Assembly (NCBI GenBank): GCA_013399875.1
Contig: VXAZ01009666.1
Span: forward strand, 124,319-188,318
Source of the DNA: Gymnorhina tibicen
Taxonomy: Eukaryota; Chordata; Aves; Passeriformes; Artamidae
Direction of reading: 5' to 3'
Length of the DNA stretch: 64,000 nucleotides
This document shows positions 22,790 to 36,869 of the stretch, piece after piece. Within the stretch, counting starts at the first letter, position 1; the number at the start of each line of letters is the position of its first letter. The notes below the pieces were generated by a model. The model was not told where the DNA came from. It ran no database searches and saw nothing but the letters and a program-made list of their open reading frames with translations. Both the position numbers and the translations under genes were made by a program.

Positions 22790-23480
22790 GCCGGGCCGGG
22801 GGCCGGGGAGCAGGATGCCCCCCCCACCCCATTGACAAAAATACTTGAATGAGATTTCCTAGCGGGCGCGTACTATGAGAGGTCATTCCGGGGAAACTTT
22901 CCACTCACGGACCGGCCCGCGGGGAGGCACCCGACCCGAGCGGGGCCGGGGCTGCTGTCCCGGGCGATCTCCTTCTCTATCCCCGGTCTTTCCCGGCCCC
23001 CCGGCCTCCGCCGCCTCCGAGCCCGCCCGCACGGGGCGACAGTGGCTGGTCGGCGCAAGAGGCTCCGCGGGGCGCGTGTTTTGCGTGGGTCCCGTCTTTG
23101 CTCCGCGCCCGGGGCGCCCCGGGCCGGGGCAGCGCTCGCCCCGCAAAGCGGGCAGGGGCGCAGCCGAGCCCGCGGGGAAGAGGCAGAGCGGGTGCCACTG
23201 CCGGGAGGGACCCGCGGCAGCGCTGGCACCGGCGCTGCCAGGGACCCCGCCGGGGGAGAGGGGCCGGAAAGCCCCCGGGGTACCGGGGAAGGCCGGGACA
23301 GCCGCCGAGGCCGCCCGGGAGCATCTGTCGGGGCAGGGAGCGTCGCCCGGGCAGAGCTCCGCACGCTCCCTCTCCCTGGCCACCGCTGGCAGCGCCGCCG
23401 GCTCGCCCAGGCCCTGGCTCCGCGCTGCCGGCACCCACTCCCCCGGTCTAGCCCGTGCTCCTCTCCATTGCTTTCCCACT
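22790..23480. other. CRH: CpG-rich block upstream of the CRH promoter
   Basis: Dense CpG and GC-rich sequence continues for almost 700 bases upstream of the CRE, then changes near 23.48 kb to a pyrimidine-rich stretch and to AT-rich DNA. Long frames on both strands (for example 22875-23723 + and 22873-23559 -) mirror each other and look like GC artefacts. An AGGTCA nuclear-receptor half site sits at 22880-22885. Confidence 0.6.
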
Positions 23481-26400
23481 GTTTGCGAGGCGGCAACAAC
23501 CGCTCTTTTTCCCCCTTCTCAACTCCACCAGCTGATCGTCCCCACCTCTTCAACGCCATGGCCGTGTGCTTTCCCTGTTTGCCCTCCTCAGCTAAGGCAC
23601 TGCCCTCCAGCCTGTCCTAATCCACCGTGGAGCTTCTTTCGAAGTGTTCTCCCATGCCCATTATGCCTTCCGGCTCCAGACCATATTACACCAATGTCTT
23701 CACCTGGGTTTCTTGCCCTCTGATCTCTTCAAGAGGTAGTGCTGCCTATAGAAATAACTTCTGCCCAACACCCATTCCATGTGTCATGTGTGTTCTTCCA
23801 TTTTTGCATCCCATCATCTTTGCCAATACCTCTCAGTCCTCCTTCTCCACTGCCTCAGTTGCAACATCAAGCATATCCCTCCCTTTAAATTGGAGAACTT
23901 TACAAAAAACCTACTGGTTTTATCTTGCCTAGACAAGAAACTCCTGGGGTCATGCACTTGAGTGTCTCCCATCATAGTGAGGAGTTGGGACAGAACAGGT
24001 GGCCATATGCTATTGATGCGAAGTAAGTGATAAATCTGAAATCCATTTCCTTAATAAAATAACAAAGTTAAACCCACTTAATGTATGAGGTTGGCCGCAG
24101 CCCAGTTCTGAGTATTTCCTCAGGGATGCTCTACACTTCAATTTTAGTTGTACCTAGCTCCAGCCTCAGATGCTTTTGGCAAAGTGCCAAAGAATCAGAT
24201 CTTGTGTAGCATGAAGGAACAAATGGAAAAATAAGTAGTAATACCACAGATTTAGCTCTTCATTACCACTTTTTGCTCAGGCATTCATGAACTGGAATGT
24301 GTATTACAGAACAGAATATGTTGTGTAGCTAGTCACAGCAGCAGCTATTTGTATGCTTTTAAAGCATGTCAGCACAGCTTTCAGTGAGAACAAGAGGTTC
24401 AAAGAAGCAGGAGCTAAATTCAATCATTTGATGGAAAATACAAGAGGCACTTATTAAACTCAAACCCTTCAGATGTGCTCTGGGGTGGGTTTTATCACAA
24501 TGTCTCCATTTTTAGGTTTAACATACTCTTTAAAGACACAAAAACCTCTTAAAATAATGTGACCATAAATGTAAAGAAGGAAGAATTTTGATCAAAATAA
24601 TTTTTTTTTTGGTGTTAGGGGTGAGATCTGGATAAGACAGAGCTGCATTTCTTCAAAAGATTGATACCAGTGAGAACTGGCTCAGGTTATGTTATGTTTT
24701 TAATAATTTAAAATATTACTTAGGTCTCAGTAGGCAGACAGTTCTGTCCCTTGAAGAAATCCAGGTATAGCAAATGCAACATAGAAGCAAGCTAGGGTCC
24801 TCAAGTTTTCACAAGAGCTGTACAACCTGCCAGTTTCTTCTCCTCCTTTTTTTTCCTCACCCTGGCTCTGAGCAGGGTCTGCAGTGTCTCACACAAGCTT
24901 GTTTCTAAGCCAAAATATGTGGAGTAATAAGACTCCACTTTCCTCATAGCTCCTGAGTGATGTGTGAGAGGGCTTGCAGCAATGCAGGGAAGACTGTGAG
25001 ACAGTTGGATATCTTGATAATGAGGAATATAAAATATCACAGATACATAAACCAAAAAGTACTTCCCTCAGCACTTCAAATGCAGAACTGACTGCATAGG
25101 AATATAAAAGTCCTTTCTCCAGAGTCACTTGTTTCTGAGTGAAATCTCAGCTGTCACTGCTGAAGGAGATTGCAACAGAAGAAATCTTGGCTTCTCACCA
25201 GAGGGGTGAAAAAGGAAGACAAGGAGGATATCAGGTACATCTGGATTAGAGATTTTTGTTTAGCGATATAGTTTGAGATTAGCATACCCTTCATAAGAAA
25301 AGTGTTCATATTTGACTCACTCCGCAAACATCAGGAGCAAACAGAAATTTTAGTGAATCACAAAATAACGTTGTCTAGAAATAAAAAGCGCTATTGAGGC
25401 CCATTTCCTCTCCTCTGACTTGGGTTGAGTGTTCCTGCCCTTTAGCCTTGGTGATCTCAAACTCAGGCACCTACTGAAAAGCAATTACAGCTACTCTGAG
25501 GTAGCTAAGGGAAAGAAAAAGCATGCCCAGAGCATGATGCACCCCACAGCAATAGAGCACCTTCAGGTTTCTGGAGAAGTTCACCTTGTTCCCTTGTCTA
25601 TAAAGGGAGTGCAGACAACCACCTTTGCCTGGTCACTGAATCCTTAGACAGCAATGTGAGGCGAGAAGAATCCCCTCCTCACTGATTGACCATAGCAGAG
25701 AGATCACACAGTTCTAAATATAGTGATACAGAGGGGGTGATGTTAAACTGAGGGCATGGCTCTTACCCCAGGTATTTTTGAAGATGTCCAACTACAAACA
25801 TAGAAGGACACACACTAGATGTAGATCAACTTTCTGCCACAGTGCAATATTTTGTTACCACTCCAGCCTTTGTCAGAAGGCAGTAAGGATTTTTTACATT
25901 GTTGCGTTCAGCAAACATTTCCACATCTCACAGTACCCCTTCATGTGATCCCCATCATTCTTGATCCCTGTGATCAGCTCTCTAACACGGGATCTTGCAG
26001 TCTGTGACTATTTCAGGTGAACTCAGTTCGTCTCGCCCTCTCTGAGATGCCAGCAATCATGCACTGGCACATGTATACATCACACTTCCATTTCACCTTT
26101 TGGTAGTCCTGATACAAAGAAATCTATATCTGATAGTCATAAATATTATGGATTCTAGGACAACTGAGAGAAAAAGTAAAGAAAAATTCGGGGTATCTTA
26201 CTATGCCTGAAGGTGATAAGTCACTTTAAGAACAAAATACATTTGCCTATTGTTCCTCAGCAGACTGAACTTGCTAGAATAATCATAGTGAACCTCAATT
26301 AAAGTGAGTTATAAAAATCAATCAAAATAAATCAATGAAATACAAAAAGGTATGTTGTACGTCAGGACGAAAAACGAAACTGATAAGGATTTCAGCTATC

Positions 26401-28480
26401 TGTCCTTGCTTCTGACCCCAGAAGTCTTCAAAATTCTCTCATTCACTTTTAATTTCTCTTTCATTTTTCAATCGCCTTCCTCCAGGAAGGAAGTCACATG
26501 CTCCTGTCACAGAGACTTTCTGTGGTACACCTCAATCTTATAGCAGAGCTCCACCTATAACTTTTAACAGATTTTCCTGCAGTCCTGAGAGAGAGAGAGG
26601 AAAGCACCTTAATTTCCCAAATTTTCCAGTGGGGAAAACAGCATGGGAGGGTGAAGAAATTTATCAGGTATCCCTCCAGGAACTGTGAAAGAAGCAGGAG
26701 TGAATCTTGCACTATCTGAGACCATGTTCATTAGCTCATCCAGAGGACTATTTTCATTCACCACTTCGTATTCATACTCTTGAACCCAGACATCTGCCCA
26801 CAAGACATAATTTTATGGGTTTGGGGGTCCCAGCAGAAGGAAAAATTCCTCAGGAATAGCCTCTCGGTTCCACCATGTCTGGGAAGAACACAGCCGTTCC
26901 CAGCAGCTCACGCACGGGTGGATTTTCAGGGACCGTTTTCATCCCAAAGCCTGACCCCCAGTTGAGCAGGGGCCAGTGTGCACTGCTCAGGAATCCCAAG
27001 CATGGACCTACTGCCCCAGCCAGAGCCTTCCCTTTGCCCAAAGCCCTGCCTGTTCAGGGGGATATTCCCACCAGCAAGTGTGACACAGGGAGGAGCTGCT
27101 CCCATACCCTCTTGGACAACACCAAAAAGCACTCCTGGAGGACTCACAGCATTGCTCTCTTCTAAGCAGGGAAGGGAGTTGCAGAAGCTGGGAGAAGCGT
27201 GCAGGCAGCACAGTGCTGCGCCTGTCTCCTCCTGACAGCCCTCATCCAGGGAGGCAACAGCTGACCTTTATATTTACCTCACAAGACTTGTCAGCTGCTA
27301 TTCTTGCTTTCAGATAAGGGCTGGAGAAGGCTGCACAGGCACGTGCATGAGCCCTCTATGCTGTTAATGGTAATGCTGCAGGAACTAATCTCACAGTCCT
27401 TGGTAGCAACAAGGAAATCCGTCAAACAGGCATGCCCCGGGAGTGCCGAGTGATTGGTATTCTGGTTCTCTTGGTGTCTGGGTACATTTGGCCATGAAAG
27501 GAATTTTGCTGGTTCACTGAGTATCCAATTTTTCTGTCTGTCCTTGGCACAGACTGAGGCAAGGACAAGGATTTGGGTTTGCATCTGGCATGCATCTGGA
27601 ACAAGCCACTGAGATAGCCATGTTCATCCTAGTTCAGAGCGGAAGAGATACGGACACATGCAGACACAATGGACAGCAGGGTATGGCTGCAGTGAGCAAA
27701 ACAGAGGATCCTGAGCCACGGGAGGGCAGGCACTGGGCACACCACTGGCCACAACCACTGGCCAAGGGGAAGTAGAGGAAACCAGGGTGGACCTTCAGGG
27801 AAGGGCAGGGGGGCAATTCCACAGTGCCTCTCCCCAGGAACATCTCTGTCCTGGGAGGTCAGAGCCCAGAACTGACCCTTAACCTGATGCTGGGAGAGGG
27901 GCACAGAGCGGAGCCCACAATGCTGTAACTGTATTATGGATGGCTGTTGGCAGTATTGTTCCAGGAAGTCTGTGAGGAACTGTCCACAAAGGCCAGGAGC
28001 AGATGAGAGCCTGTCTGCCCAGCTAGGATGTCCCTATGGGAAAGACCACTGGGCCAGCGATGGCTTCAGCCTTCACACACACCACTGACACCAGGGTCCC
28101 TGCCTTGCTCTTATCATGGGCAGCACCAGGCCTGTCATCAGCCATTAGTGTCAGCAGCAAGATTTAGTGCATTTTGCTCTGAAGCTGTAGCCATGTCACA
28201 AGCATGGGGAGCCAGGCAGCCGGGGTAGCGGATCTGAGCACCGCTAGAAAATTCAAGAGAAACATTTGAGCACAACTGGGCTGGTGTGGCATTTTCCAGC
28301 ATCCAGGCAGAAGACATTTAAGCAAACTGCTGGATCTATGTTCTTTTCAATGGCCAACCCACTGCTCTCCTATGGGAGAAGAAGGTAATGGAATAAATGC
28401 TGGAGTTTTAATTTGCAGGAAGTGAAACCCTCATTCAATTGCAAAACATCCACTCTGTGTTCTTGTTGTGAGCCAGGATC
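23481..28480. other. Intergenic DNA upstream of CRH, no gene seen
   Basis: C/T-rich to about 23.9 kb, then ordinary AT-rich sequence. A somewhat more GC-rich patch at about 26.86-27.25 kb has short frames on both strands but no recognisable protein or splice structure. No transposon was recognised. Confidence 0.6.
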
Positions 28481-28483
28481 TTC

Positions 28484-28975
28484 TTCATAATCATAGAATC
28501 ACAAATAGTTTGCATTGGAAGGGATCTTTAAAGGTCACCTAGTCCAGCCCCCCCACAATAAGCAGGGACACCTTCAGCTCAATCAGAGCCCCATCCAAAC
28601 TGATCTTGAAGGTTTCCAGGGAGGGGGCATCTATCGCCTCTCTGGGCAACCTGTTCCAGTTTTACCACCCTCATCATAAAAAAATTCTTCCTTATATCTA
28701 ATCTAAATCAACCCTCTTTTAGGTTAAAGCCACTACCCCTTGTCCTGTTGCAACAGGCCCTGCTAAGAAGCTTTTCCCCATCTTTCTCATGAGCCCCTTT
28801 AGGTGTGGAAGGTGCCTTAAGGTTTCCCCAGAGCCTTCACTTCTCCAGGCTGAACAACCCCAACTCTCTTAGCCTTTCCTCTTTGATCATCTTAGTGGCC
28901 CTCCTCTGGACTCACTCCAACAGGTCCATATCTTTCCTGTGTTGAGGACCCCAGAGCTGGATGCAGTAATGCAAA
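28484..28975 (-). mobile_element. CR1 LINE, 3' end fragment
   Basis: Starts with the reversed CR1 terminal repeat (ATCATAGAATCACA). It continues through the typical TTGGAAGGGATCTTTAAAGG, TCCAGCCCCCC, TCTCTGGGCAACCTGTTCCA and CCAGAGCTGGATGCAGTA blocks, so the element lies on the - strand and is 5'-truncated. CR1 is the dominant LINE of birds. No coding capacity remains. Confidence 0.93.
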
Positions 28976-31900
28976 ACACATGATATATTCACATGTAAGA
29001 GTACATTCAACATGGGAATGAGACTGAAAAATGAAGCCTGAGTAGAGGGGGAAAATGATCAGGGAAATTAAAGGACTTCTGTGATACCAAGGGCAACTCC
29101 TGCTCCTGGAATCTTGTTATAACTTCAAATGCTGCTAAAAAAAAAAAAAAAGGAAATTTAATTTTCAAGCTTAAAGACATCATCCAGCTATATCATCAGG
29201 GCTGAGAATCCCCAAATAAACACCAGAAGAACTGAGAATTAATCTTCTTTAAAAATCTTACGATTCTGAAAACAGTCTCAGTATCTGGGGGAAAAGGAGA
29301 TGAGGGCAGAACAATTTTGGAGTACTTGAGATGTTGCAACTGCCTTCTCACTCCTTTCAAGTGAGGAAATATGGGAAGAAATACAAACACACTATCTATC
29401 TTGAATGGCTGGGCAACGAGCTATATATAGAACCTGCTCTGTCCTACTTAAGTTATGACTAATGCTAAACAATTAGAAATTCAGATGTCTGAATATTTGA
29501 AGTAGCGAACATCTCTAATGCACCATTTGTTGTTCATTAAAAAATGGAAGAATCAAAGTCTCTCTAAGCTCCGACTAGGCTGCACTTAACAGGTGCATGT
29601 TGCTGGAAGTGGAGCCCCATGAGACTAATTGCAAGGGATAATGAACAAGATGAGGCGTTTCTTGGAAAAAAAGGTTGTTGTCTTTATAATGACCATACTC
29701 ATGCCAGAGACTGCAAATTCTTTAGGGAAGGGACTTTCTTTTTTGTACCATGCCTGCCTGGTGTCTAGCACAGCAGCATCCTAGTCTGTGACTAGGAATC
29801 CTAAGTGCTACTGCAATTCAAGCAGTACATTATAGTAAATAGTAGTATTAAATTAGCTGGGAACATGAAGTTGGTTTTCATCAGCATCTCTGGTGTACAG
29901 GATCAACAAACATTTCTCTAAGCCAGAGGCCAATGGAGTTTTATTTGAAAACACTTCATTTTTGTGAGAAGACAATGCTAATACAAAGCTACAGTTTACT
30001 CTTAGGATTTTGGCAGGACTTTTTGTCTGGTCCCTCTAATTCAGGGCTGCAGTGTCTGGAGTAGGTTTTGATACAGCCAAGATGAAAGACTGGGTGAAGG
30101 AATCAAAATACAGAATAAAAACGCAAATCCTGCCAGCCAATAAATGAAGAAATTATGAGTCTCCACCAGACAAAATACCCAGATTTCTCAGCCGTTCCCC
30201 ATCTCACTGTGGGTTGCTGTAATGGCAAAGCATGCACTTAATGAATTTATTCACTGGATGGTTTCCTTCATCTCTCATCTGCTTTTTCGTCATTACAGAT
30301 GTCATAACAGGGGCTAGGGATGGCACTGCCACACACACATCACCTTATATTATTCTGTCAATATCACAGGACAGTTTTAGTCTGAAGGGAAATACTGGCT
30401 TTATTCTTAACTCCTGGTACTGGAAGAGCAAAGGCATGTAGCAATGAGGTATTGTAGTTGCCTCTTTACAACTAGGACTTTCCAAGAAGCTTAGAAGCAG
30501 GTTTATCTTTGGCCTGAGGATGTCATGAAAAACCCTTATGTTCTATCCTAGTGGATATGAAAATCAAGTAAGATAGATTATTAGCATTCCTAAGCGCTAA
30601 GTTTTTGACTTCTTTTTCACCAGAATACAGTGGTGCCAGTGGCCTGACATCAGGCCTGATATCAGGCCACTTGATAAGAAGCAGATCTCAAACTGCTTTG
30701 CAAATACTACCACTGAAGTTAATAAACAGCCATATTCAACTGATTTTGTTTAGCACTGAAATGCCTTCTGTACTGAGATAGTCCCACACTACCCAGAATC
30801 AAGGCCCACAGACTGGGATAGAACTAGCACCAGGACACATTTGAATGCTGCATCCAAGCAAGGCTGCAGGATAGGGGTGTTAGAGGCAAGCCTAGCCCAG
30901 GTAATGGGCACAGAGGTGCTTGGACTATCTAAGTTTGTTTCACACTGCTCTGACAACGCAGTGCTGCATCTCATGTAAGAGTCTTGCTGAAGGCTGGTGG
31001 CTCCTCACTTTTCTGTGCAAGAGCAAGCCCATGGGTTTGGAGCAGCAGTGGCTCAGCACTCTCTCATTGTGTAAGTACATGCCCTGCGATCACCTGTTAA
31101 ACCAAAACTTGGCTAAAACTATCGGGGTAAATACCAAGAGCTCTTCAACACCCATCTCTGACAGAACCTAGCTCATCCTAAAGGACAGAGAAAGGATGAA
31201 ATCTTTGAGTTAGTTACTAAAGTGGAGGGTCACAGGTTGGCCTCAAAGACATTAGGAGCTACAAGTTCACAGGTCCTCCCAGGATGCTTTCAAACGGGAG
31301 AAGATAGCTGCTACCAGAGGGGCCAAAGCTTTTTTTAAACTTAAAAAATAACATCAGAACTGTAATCAGTAAATAAAGTCTAATTTTAGGCAATACTTGA
31401 GCTGACAGTGTATCTTTTGAGTCAGCCACATATATGGGCATACAAAGGTTGGGAATGTCCCTATAAGGCTTTTTCAGTTCCTTTAGTGAAAGCTGTGTGA
31501 AAAGTAATTTTAGAGGAGCCAAATTTAAGGTGTTAACAGTGAGTGCCATTGACCTTTGAGTGTTGCTGTAAGACAGCAGCGTGAATAATAATAATAAACT
31601 CCCTAAGGTTGTCTCTCTTCAGTTTTCTACAAGTATCTTGTCCCCAGAGAACATTTAAAAGATTTGTGGTTCAACCAGACAGCTCATCTGAATCTCCAAG
31701 GGATGCCACCCCAGGACAGGGCTCAGCAATGCCTCTGCCATGAGACTTGGATTCAGAGGAACCTGGAAACACATCCAGTAAAAGTGTTGTCACAAAAGCA
31801 CTTGGAGCTTAGGATTGCTCTTAGGCTTGAGAGTGAGACAGGTCTCTCTCTTTGCTGGTAGGGGAAGGAACAGGATCCCTGGGTATAGCATAGGGAGTAC

Positions 31901-34900
31901 ATCTCAGTTCCTTGTTTGTCCTGTCTGTATTAATGATCCTGAAGGGGGAAAGGTACTGGTTTTGACTCAGATGGGATGAAATTTTGCATCCTGAAATCTG
32001 GGGGTTTGACACTGACTGTAATTAAACTTTTTTTGGCCTCAAAGTGAAAAGCACACGCTCTCCTCTTATTTGTCTTGGCAGAGCTTTTGGCAGATCTGTG
32101 TGATGGAGGCTGGCTGACTGTTGCAGAATAGCAATGGGAAGGAGATGCCAATAAGAAGAAACTGGTGAACTGGAAAACAAGGGCAGCAGTAAATGAACTG
32201 GCTTCTAAATGGCAGCAGGTGATTGAACTGCATCATCGTGTCTTTATCATGTCAGCAGGAGCAATGCAGTAGGCTCATAGCTGTGACTCAAGATACCCTC
32301 CAATTTCACCACTACAGTGACTGTGCCTAAGAGGCAGGATTTTCTCTCTGGATCCTTTTGCTATTTCTATTAACAAATAAATCTCAAATTGAAGAAATGA
32401 ACAAGAAGAAAATTTGTGAGAGTCACAACCAACCAACATTTCCAGCGTAGCTCTATTTAGATCCAGGAAACACTCGAGTAGGTCCTCCAGGGAGCAAGGA
32501 AAGAAGGTATTTATCCACACTGAGACTGAAGGAATTGTTCCACACAGGGGTTTTTTTTGTGTTATAAGTGGTTACTATGTCTCTTGCTGCAGACACAGGA
32601 CTATCCTCCCTCCTTCAGCTGTTTAGCGACATGTGAGGACAAACTTCTGATAAAAAACATGTCCTACGTACCTAGCTATGGGGTAGATATCCCAGTTTTG
32701 TGCCCTCATAATAGGTCTTCTTTTCAAAAAATGAGCTACATGGTAGTCCCTTAATAAATCCATTAAAGTCAACACCAAGCAGAGTCAAATCTGCTGATGG
32801 AAAACAAGGCGTTGTCTGACTCTTTTGTAGAGAATGAAAATGAAGTCCCAGTTTGGGATCAAGGCCAGATTTTAAATCTTGAACACCATTCTGAAGTGCA
32901 ACCTCGTCTCTCTGCATGACTCTTCTTGAGATAACACACAGAGCTTGAGGCAGAGCTGCCTCATGCTCCAAAGAACGAATGCCATAGCTTAAATATCTTT
33001 ACACACTATCTGTCATTATGACTGGAGCCACAAGAAATAAGTTTTCCATCTGCATATACTTCCACCACAGCATCCCAGAGGTCCTGTTCAGTTTGACTTC
33101 AGTCTTCCAAGATCTGGACGTCAATGATGCCAGCAGCAAAGGAGTTGCAGACAACAGTCTGGTGAATCTCTTCATGACCATTGACACCTACTGATAACCT
33201 ATCTCTGTTCAATAACAAAACCAAATTATCTACTTATCCTTCAGCCTCCAGTTATGGCTAGGGTGTAGGTTGAGACAGACTAAGATGTTTTCAAGAATCT
33301 AAACTGAAGTAAATCTTCCAGTGACTTCTCTCTTCTGACAGTAAATGCTGTGATATCATGACATGTATAATTCCTAGTGGTTTTGGAGAAATAAAGAAAT
33401 ATTTTGATAGCACAGTTTCAGATGGGGCACATACAGATTTTAAATAGCTCTAAATAACCTGGCCCTCCCCAGTGTGCCAAGCAGAGCATCAGTATCATGC
33501 CACTCACTACCCAGGACGCCAGTGTCAGACTGTATCTCCCAAGTGCATTTTCTCCCAGGAACTAACAGATGCTTCACTTACTAGCCATAAACTAGATGTG
33601 TCTTCAAGTGTACCATGCTTCTGAGTGCTGAAGAAGTAGAAGCTATTACAGTGCTTACCATATCTCACAAATACAGCACGGGTCTGTCATTCACTTGCCA
33701 GAGCCTTCCGTCAAACATCTCTCTCTGCCTCCTACTCCATGTCCTAGGGCCTGATCATGCAGCTCCGTGCTCAGGGGCTCAGATGGGAAGCAGTCTGTGG
33801 CTTAGGGACTCGGTAATCCAGAGACAGGTTTTGTGTTTAATACAATAGAATTTTAATAGGGTAGTATAGAATTTTGTTTTGTGAACCTGTCTGAACAAAG
33901 ATTGATTGAGAAGTGCTCTGTCTGTGAATGACATCTGCATTAAAAATAAACAAGCCCCAGATTCTAACACGTACATGACTGTGATAGGAAAAAGAGAACT
34001 GCAGCTATACAACCCATCTGTAAAACTGGCAAGATCCCTTTTTTCCCTAGGAAAGATATCTTTGCATCTGACATTGCTGCCCTTACACTGAAAAAGGAAG
34101 GAACTGATTTTTTAAGTGATTGTAGAAGCCCTGATTCTTCCACAACGTAAACAATACAGACAATCGTCCATGGCTCAGATTTCCAGTGAAAAATACCAGA
34201 AATTCCAGCAGTGTTTTGTAGGCTGGTAGGTTACTTACTTTGTGCCTCTAGCTGAGGAAATAACATCTCTCCCAAAAGAGAGGAATGGAATGGAATGATT
34301 TTTATACAAAAAAAGGGCTAGGCTTCGTGATTTCCCATTCTTCATTAATTTAGCTGGAATCATCCCATACCTACAGGTGGGAGCCAAGAGGTGGTGCTAG
34401 AACTCAGTTATCTTGTACCCAGTAAACATCTATTCCATCTGGTTTTCAGGTGAAAGATGGCTGGACGCCTTGTGCTTTAGTCTCTCTCAGCTGTCTGTGC
34501 TTTTGGGAAGACTGTAACCTGTTTTGTAGTTTCAGGGGCTAGCTGTTCTGGAAAGCAATATCACCTTCAATTCTTCCTGCTCATTTCTTAAAGTTCTTGA
34601 AACTACATCCAGAAGCACTCATTATCAATACAACAAGAACTACCTCAAATGCAAATATTCATGAGTTAATTTCATCTCATTGTCCCTAAGCTGAGCACTA
34701 GAGCCACACACTACCAAATATGCGTCAGTCAAATAATGCTTAAAACTAACACCAGGCTTTTCATCAGTGACAATGTCCTACTTTAGGGATGAAGTACCAG
34801 AAGCTCTTTCAGTGACAGTGAATTGCACTATATTTCGGGGTAAGGACCTTGAGTAAGATGGCAAGAACAATGCCAGAGTGAGTTACTGCATCACTGACAG

Positions 34901-36656
34901 GAGCATCTGCCATAGCTGAGGCTTTTCCTGACCTGCTGGTGAATGGCTGAACTGAGAAATCAATCCTCTGGGAATTGTTCCCTGTATGCACCATCCTCAA
35001 AGGGAAACTTCCATGCTGTGCTGGAAATTTGAGCAATGATAGGGAGAGCAGGAACATCTAGGCTGAGAGAACCACAGAATGAGGTTTCAGCGGCAGGTTT
35101 GCAGCAGAGACCTCTCCAAATCAAACAAAGACGAGACCACGAGAACAGTGAATAATGATTTTTATTATCAACTTACAGTACTTACAACTTGTTACCTGCA
35201 CCACCCTTTAGCAACTGATTTTAAAAGGCCCCCAAAAGAACCCTCGTCTTACAGCTCACAGGGTGTTTTCTATATTTAACTCCTTTAAAATCTGGGTAAT
35301 TATGCCTCCTTCATCAGTTTTAGTCTATGAAAATAGACCACAAAAGACTGTTACTTCTGAATCAACAAGAGGTAGCTAATAAAATGTAGTATCATGGTCA
35401 ATGGTTAGGGAATTTCTTGAAGAGCTCCTAAACTATTAGCTGATAGAACACTTGAAGTGAAATTTTCATAAGCTGCTCATGAATAAACCTGGTTTCATTT
35501 CATCATAAAAAGAGCATACTGAGATACAAATTCAAATGCTAGGACATTACATAGTTTGTCATTATTATAGTCTTATATCATTTGTACAATATTGCATTGT
35601 TATACACGAGACCCATTTTCTTTGGGACAAATGGCCACCTTCCATTTTGGGATAAATGTAAGCATCAATTATAGTACTCTACGGAACCAGACAATAAGCT
35701 ATACTATTTTCTGTCCCCAAAGTGCTCACCAATAATGCCATACATCAGTATAACAAGCAGGGGAAGTTTATTGGACGTTGGTTTTGGAAGGCTATCCTTC
35801 TGAAAGAGGCTGAGAAGACTAAAGCTGCTCAGAAAGAAAAGCAGAAAAGCTCATGCCATGATCAGAGCAAGCTCTGGGCACACAGCTCCAAGTACTGCAA
35901 ATCTGACCTGGCGCCTGCCAGTATTGGATAAAAAGTGCTGCAGCCACCTGGTGCAAAGTGCTGCTGGATCAAAATTCTTCAAAAGCAAGTTAATTTTGTA
36001 CCAGCGGGGTTTGTGCTGCTCTGGGTATCATCTGTTCCCCCAAAAGCTGGCACAGAAGATGGAGGCAGTATAAATACCAAGGCACGTGATGTGAGTAATT
36101 TGACAGAAATGGGAGCATATATTCATGTTCCAGCTGGATCAGTGGGTGATCTGGTGGTGAGCAGTTCTACCAGCAATGAATGTGGCACCATCACCAAAAA
36201 AAGAGAGGGGACTTTCAGACTGAGAACTGCCTGAAAAAGGAGTCCAAAGTACGAACAATTATCCTTTGTCACTTTATTCTTTCACCAAGGTTTCGACAAA
36301 GAAATACCATTTTATCAGCTTTTATGTTTCATTGGCTATGGACTCTTGTCCAAATGGGGAACAATAGTACATTTAGACTACAACTGAATATTTTGCTTAA
36401 AATAGCCCATTTGGCCACATATACCCAAGTTTCATAATAAAACAGCAATAGCATAGTTATTTAGTATTTTTAATTAACTGAGAAGACCGATGCATTTCAA
36501 ATAAGACACAAAACAACAGATAAAGTGTTTTGAGCTCTCATGGTCCCTGTCTCTGCCAAAGAACACATGAATAAAACTAAATCACAAGATTAGGAGATTA
36601 TTTCTTTCCTTTTTTCCCCTAAATTAATTCTGTTACTGAGCTATGTCCAAAAGGCC
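28976..36656. other. Intergenic DNA, no gene seen
   Basis: AT-rich sequence with an A-run near 29138-29151, a small TAA repeat near 31585-31598 and the 34-bp palindrome at 30638-30671. Frames of 60-100 codons occur on both strands at the density expected by chance. None shows a family motif. Confidence 0.6.
30638..30671. repeat. 34-bp near-perfect palindrome built of ATCAGGCC units
   Basis: Sixteen of seventeen base pairs match, with no loop. The left arm reads AGTGGCCTGACATCAGG and the right arm is its reverse complement apart from one C/A mismatch. The element also contains repeated ATCAGGCC steps. No flanking transposon was recognised. Confidence 0.9.
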
Positions 36657-36724
36657 ATAGATATAGATATAGATATAGATATAGATATAGATATAGATAG
36701 ATATAAATATAGATATAGATATAG
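36657..36724. repeat. (ATAGAT)n-type microsatellite
   Basis: About 68 bases of hexamer repeat, with one interruption (ATAGATAGATATAAAT) in the second half. Confidence 0.95.
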
Positions 36725-36805
36725 TAGGTATTATCACAGTAGAATGTCCTTCACCATTTAGGGTTTGCCCATGACTGAGTGGAGACAACTGGTGGATGTG
36801 TTTAT

Positions 36806-36869
36806 TCTATCAGAATAAAATCTATCAGAATTTTTATCAGAAATATCTATCAGAATTTCTATCAGAAAT
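36806..36869. repeat. Imperfect tandem repeat with TATCAGAA core
   Basis: Five copies of TATCAGAA at about 12-15-base spacing, with T/A-rich spacers, about 80 bases after the ATAGAT array. Confidence 0.9.

Noticed and set aside
22889..22901. NF-kB-like GGGGAAACTTTCC near the CRH promoter
   Set aside because: The spacing between half sites is too long for a kB site.
22873..23723. Several overlapping 150-280-codon frames on both strands
   Set aside because: Frames on both strands mirror each other in CpG-rich DNA and are Arg/Pro/Gly/Ala-rich. No start context, splice structure or family resemblance.
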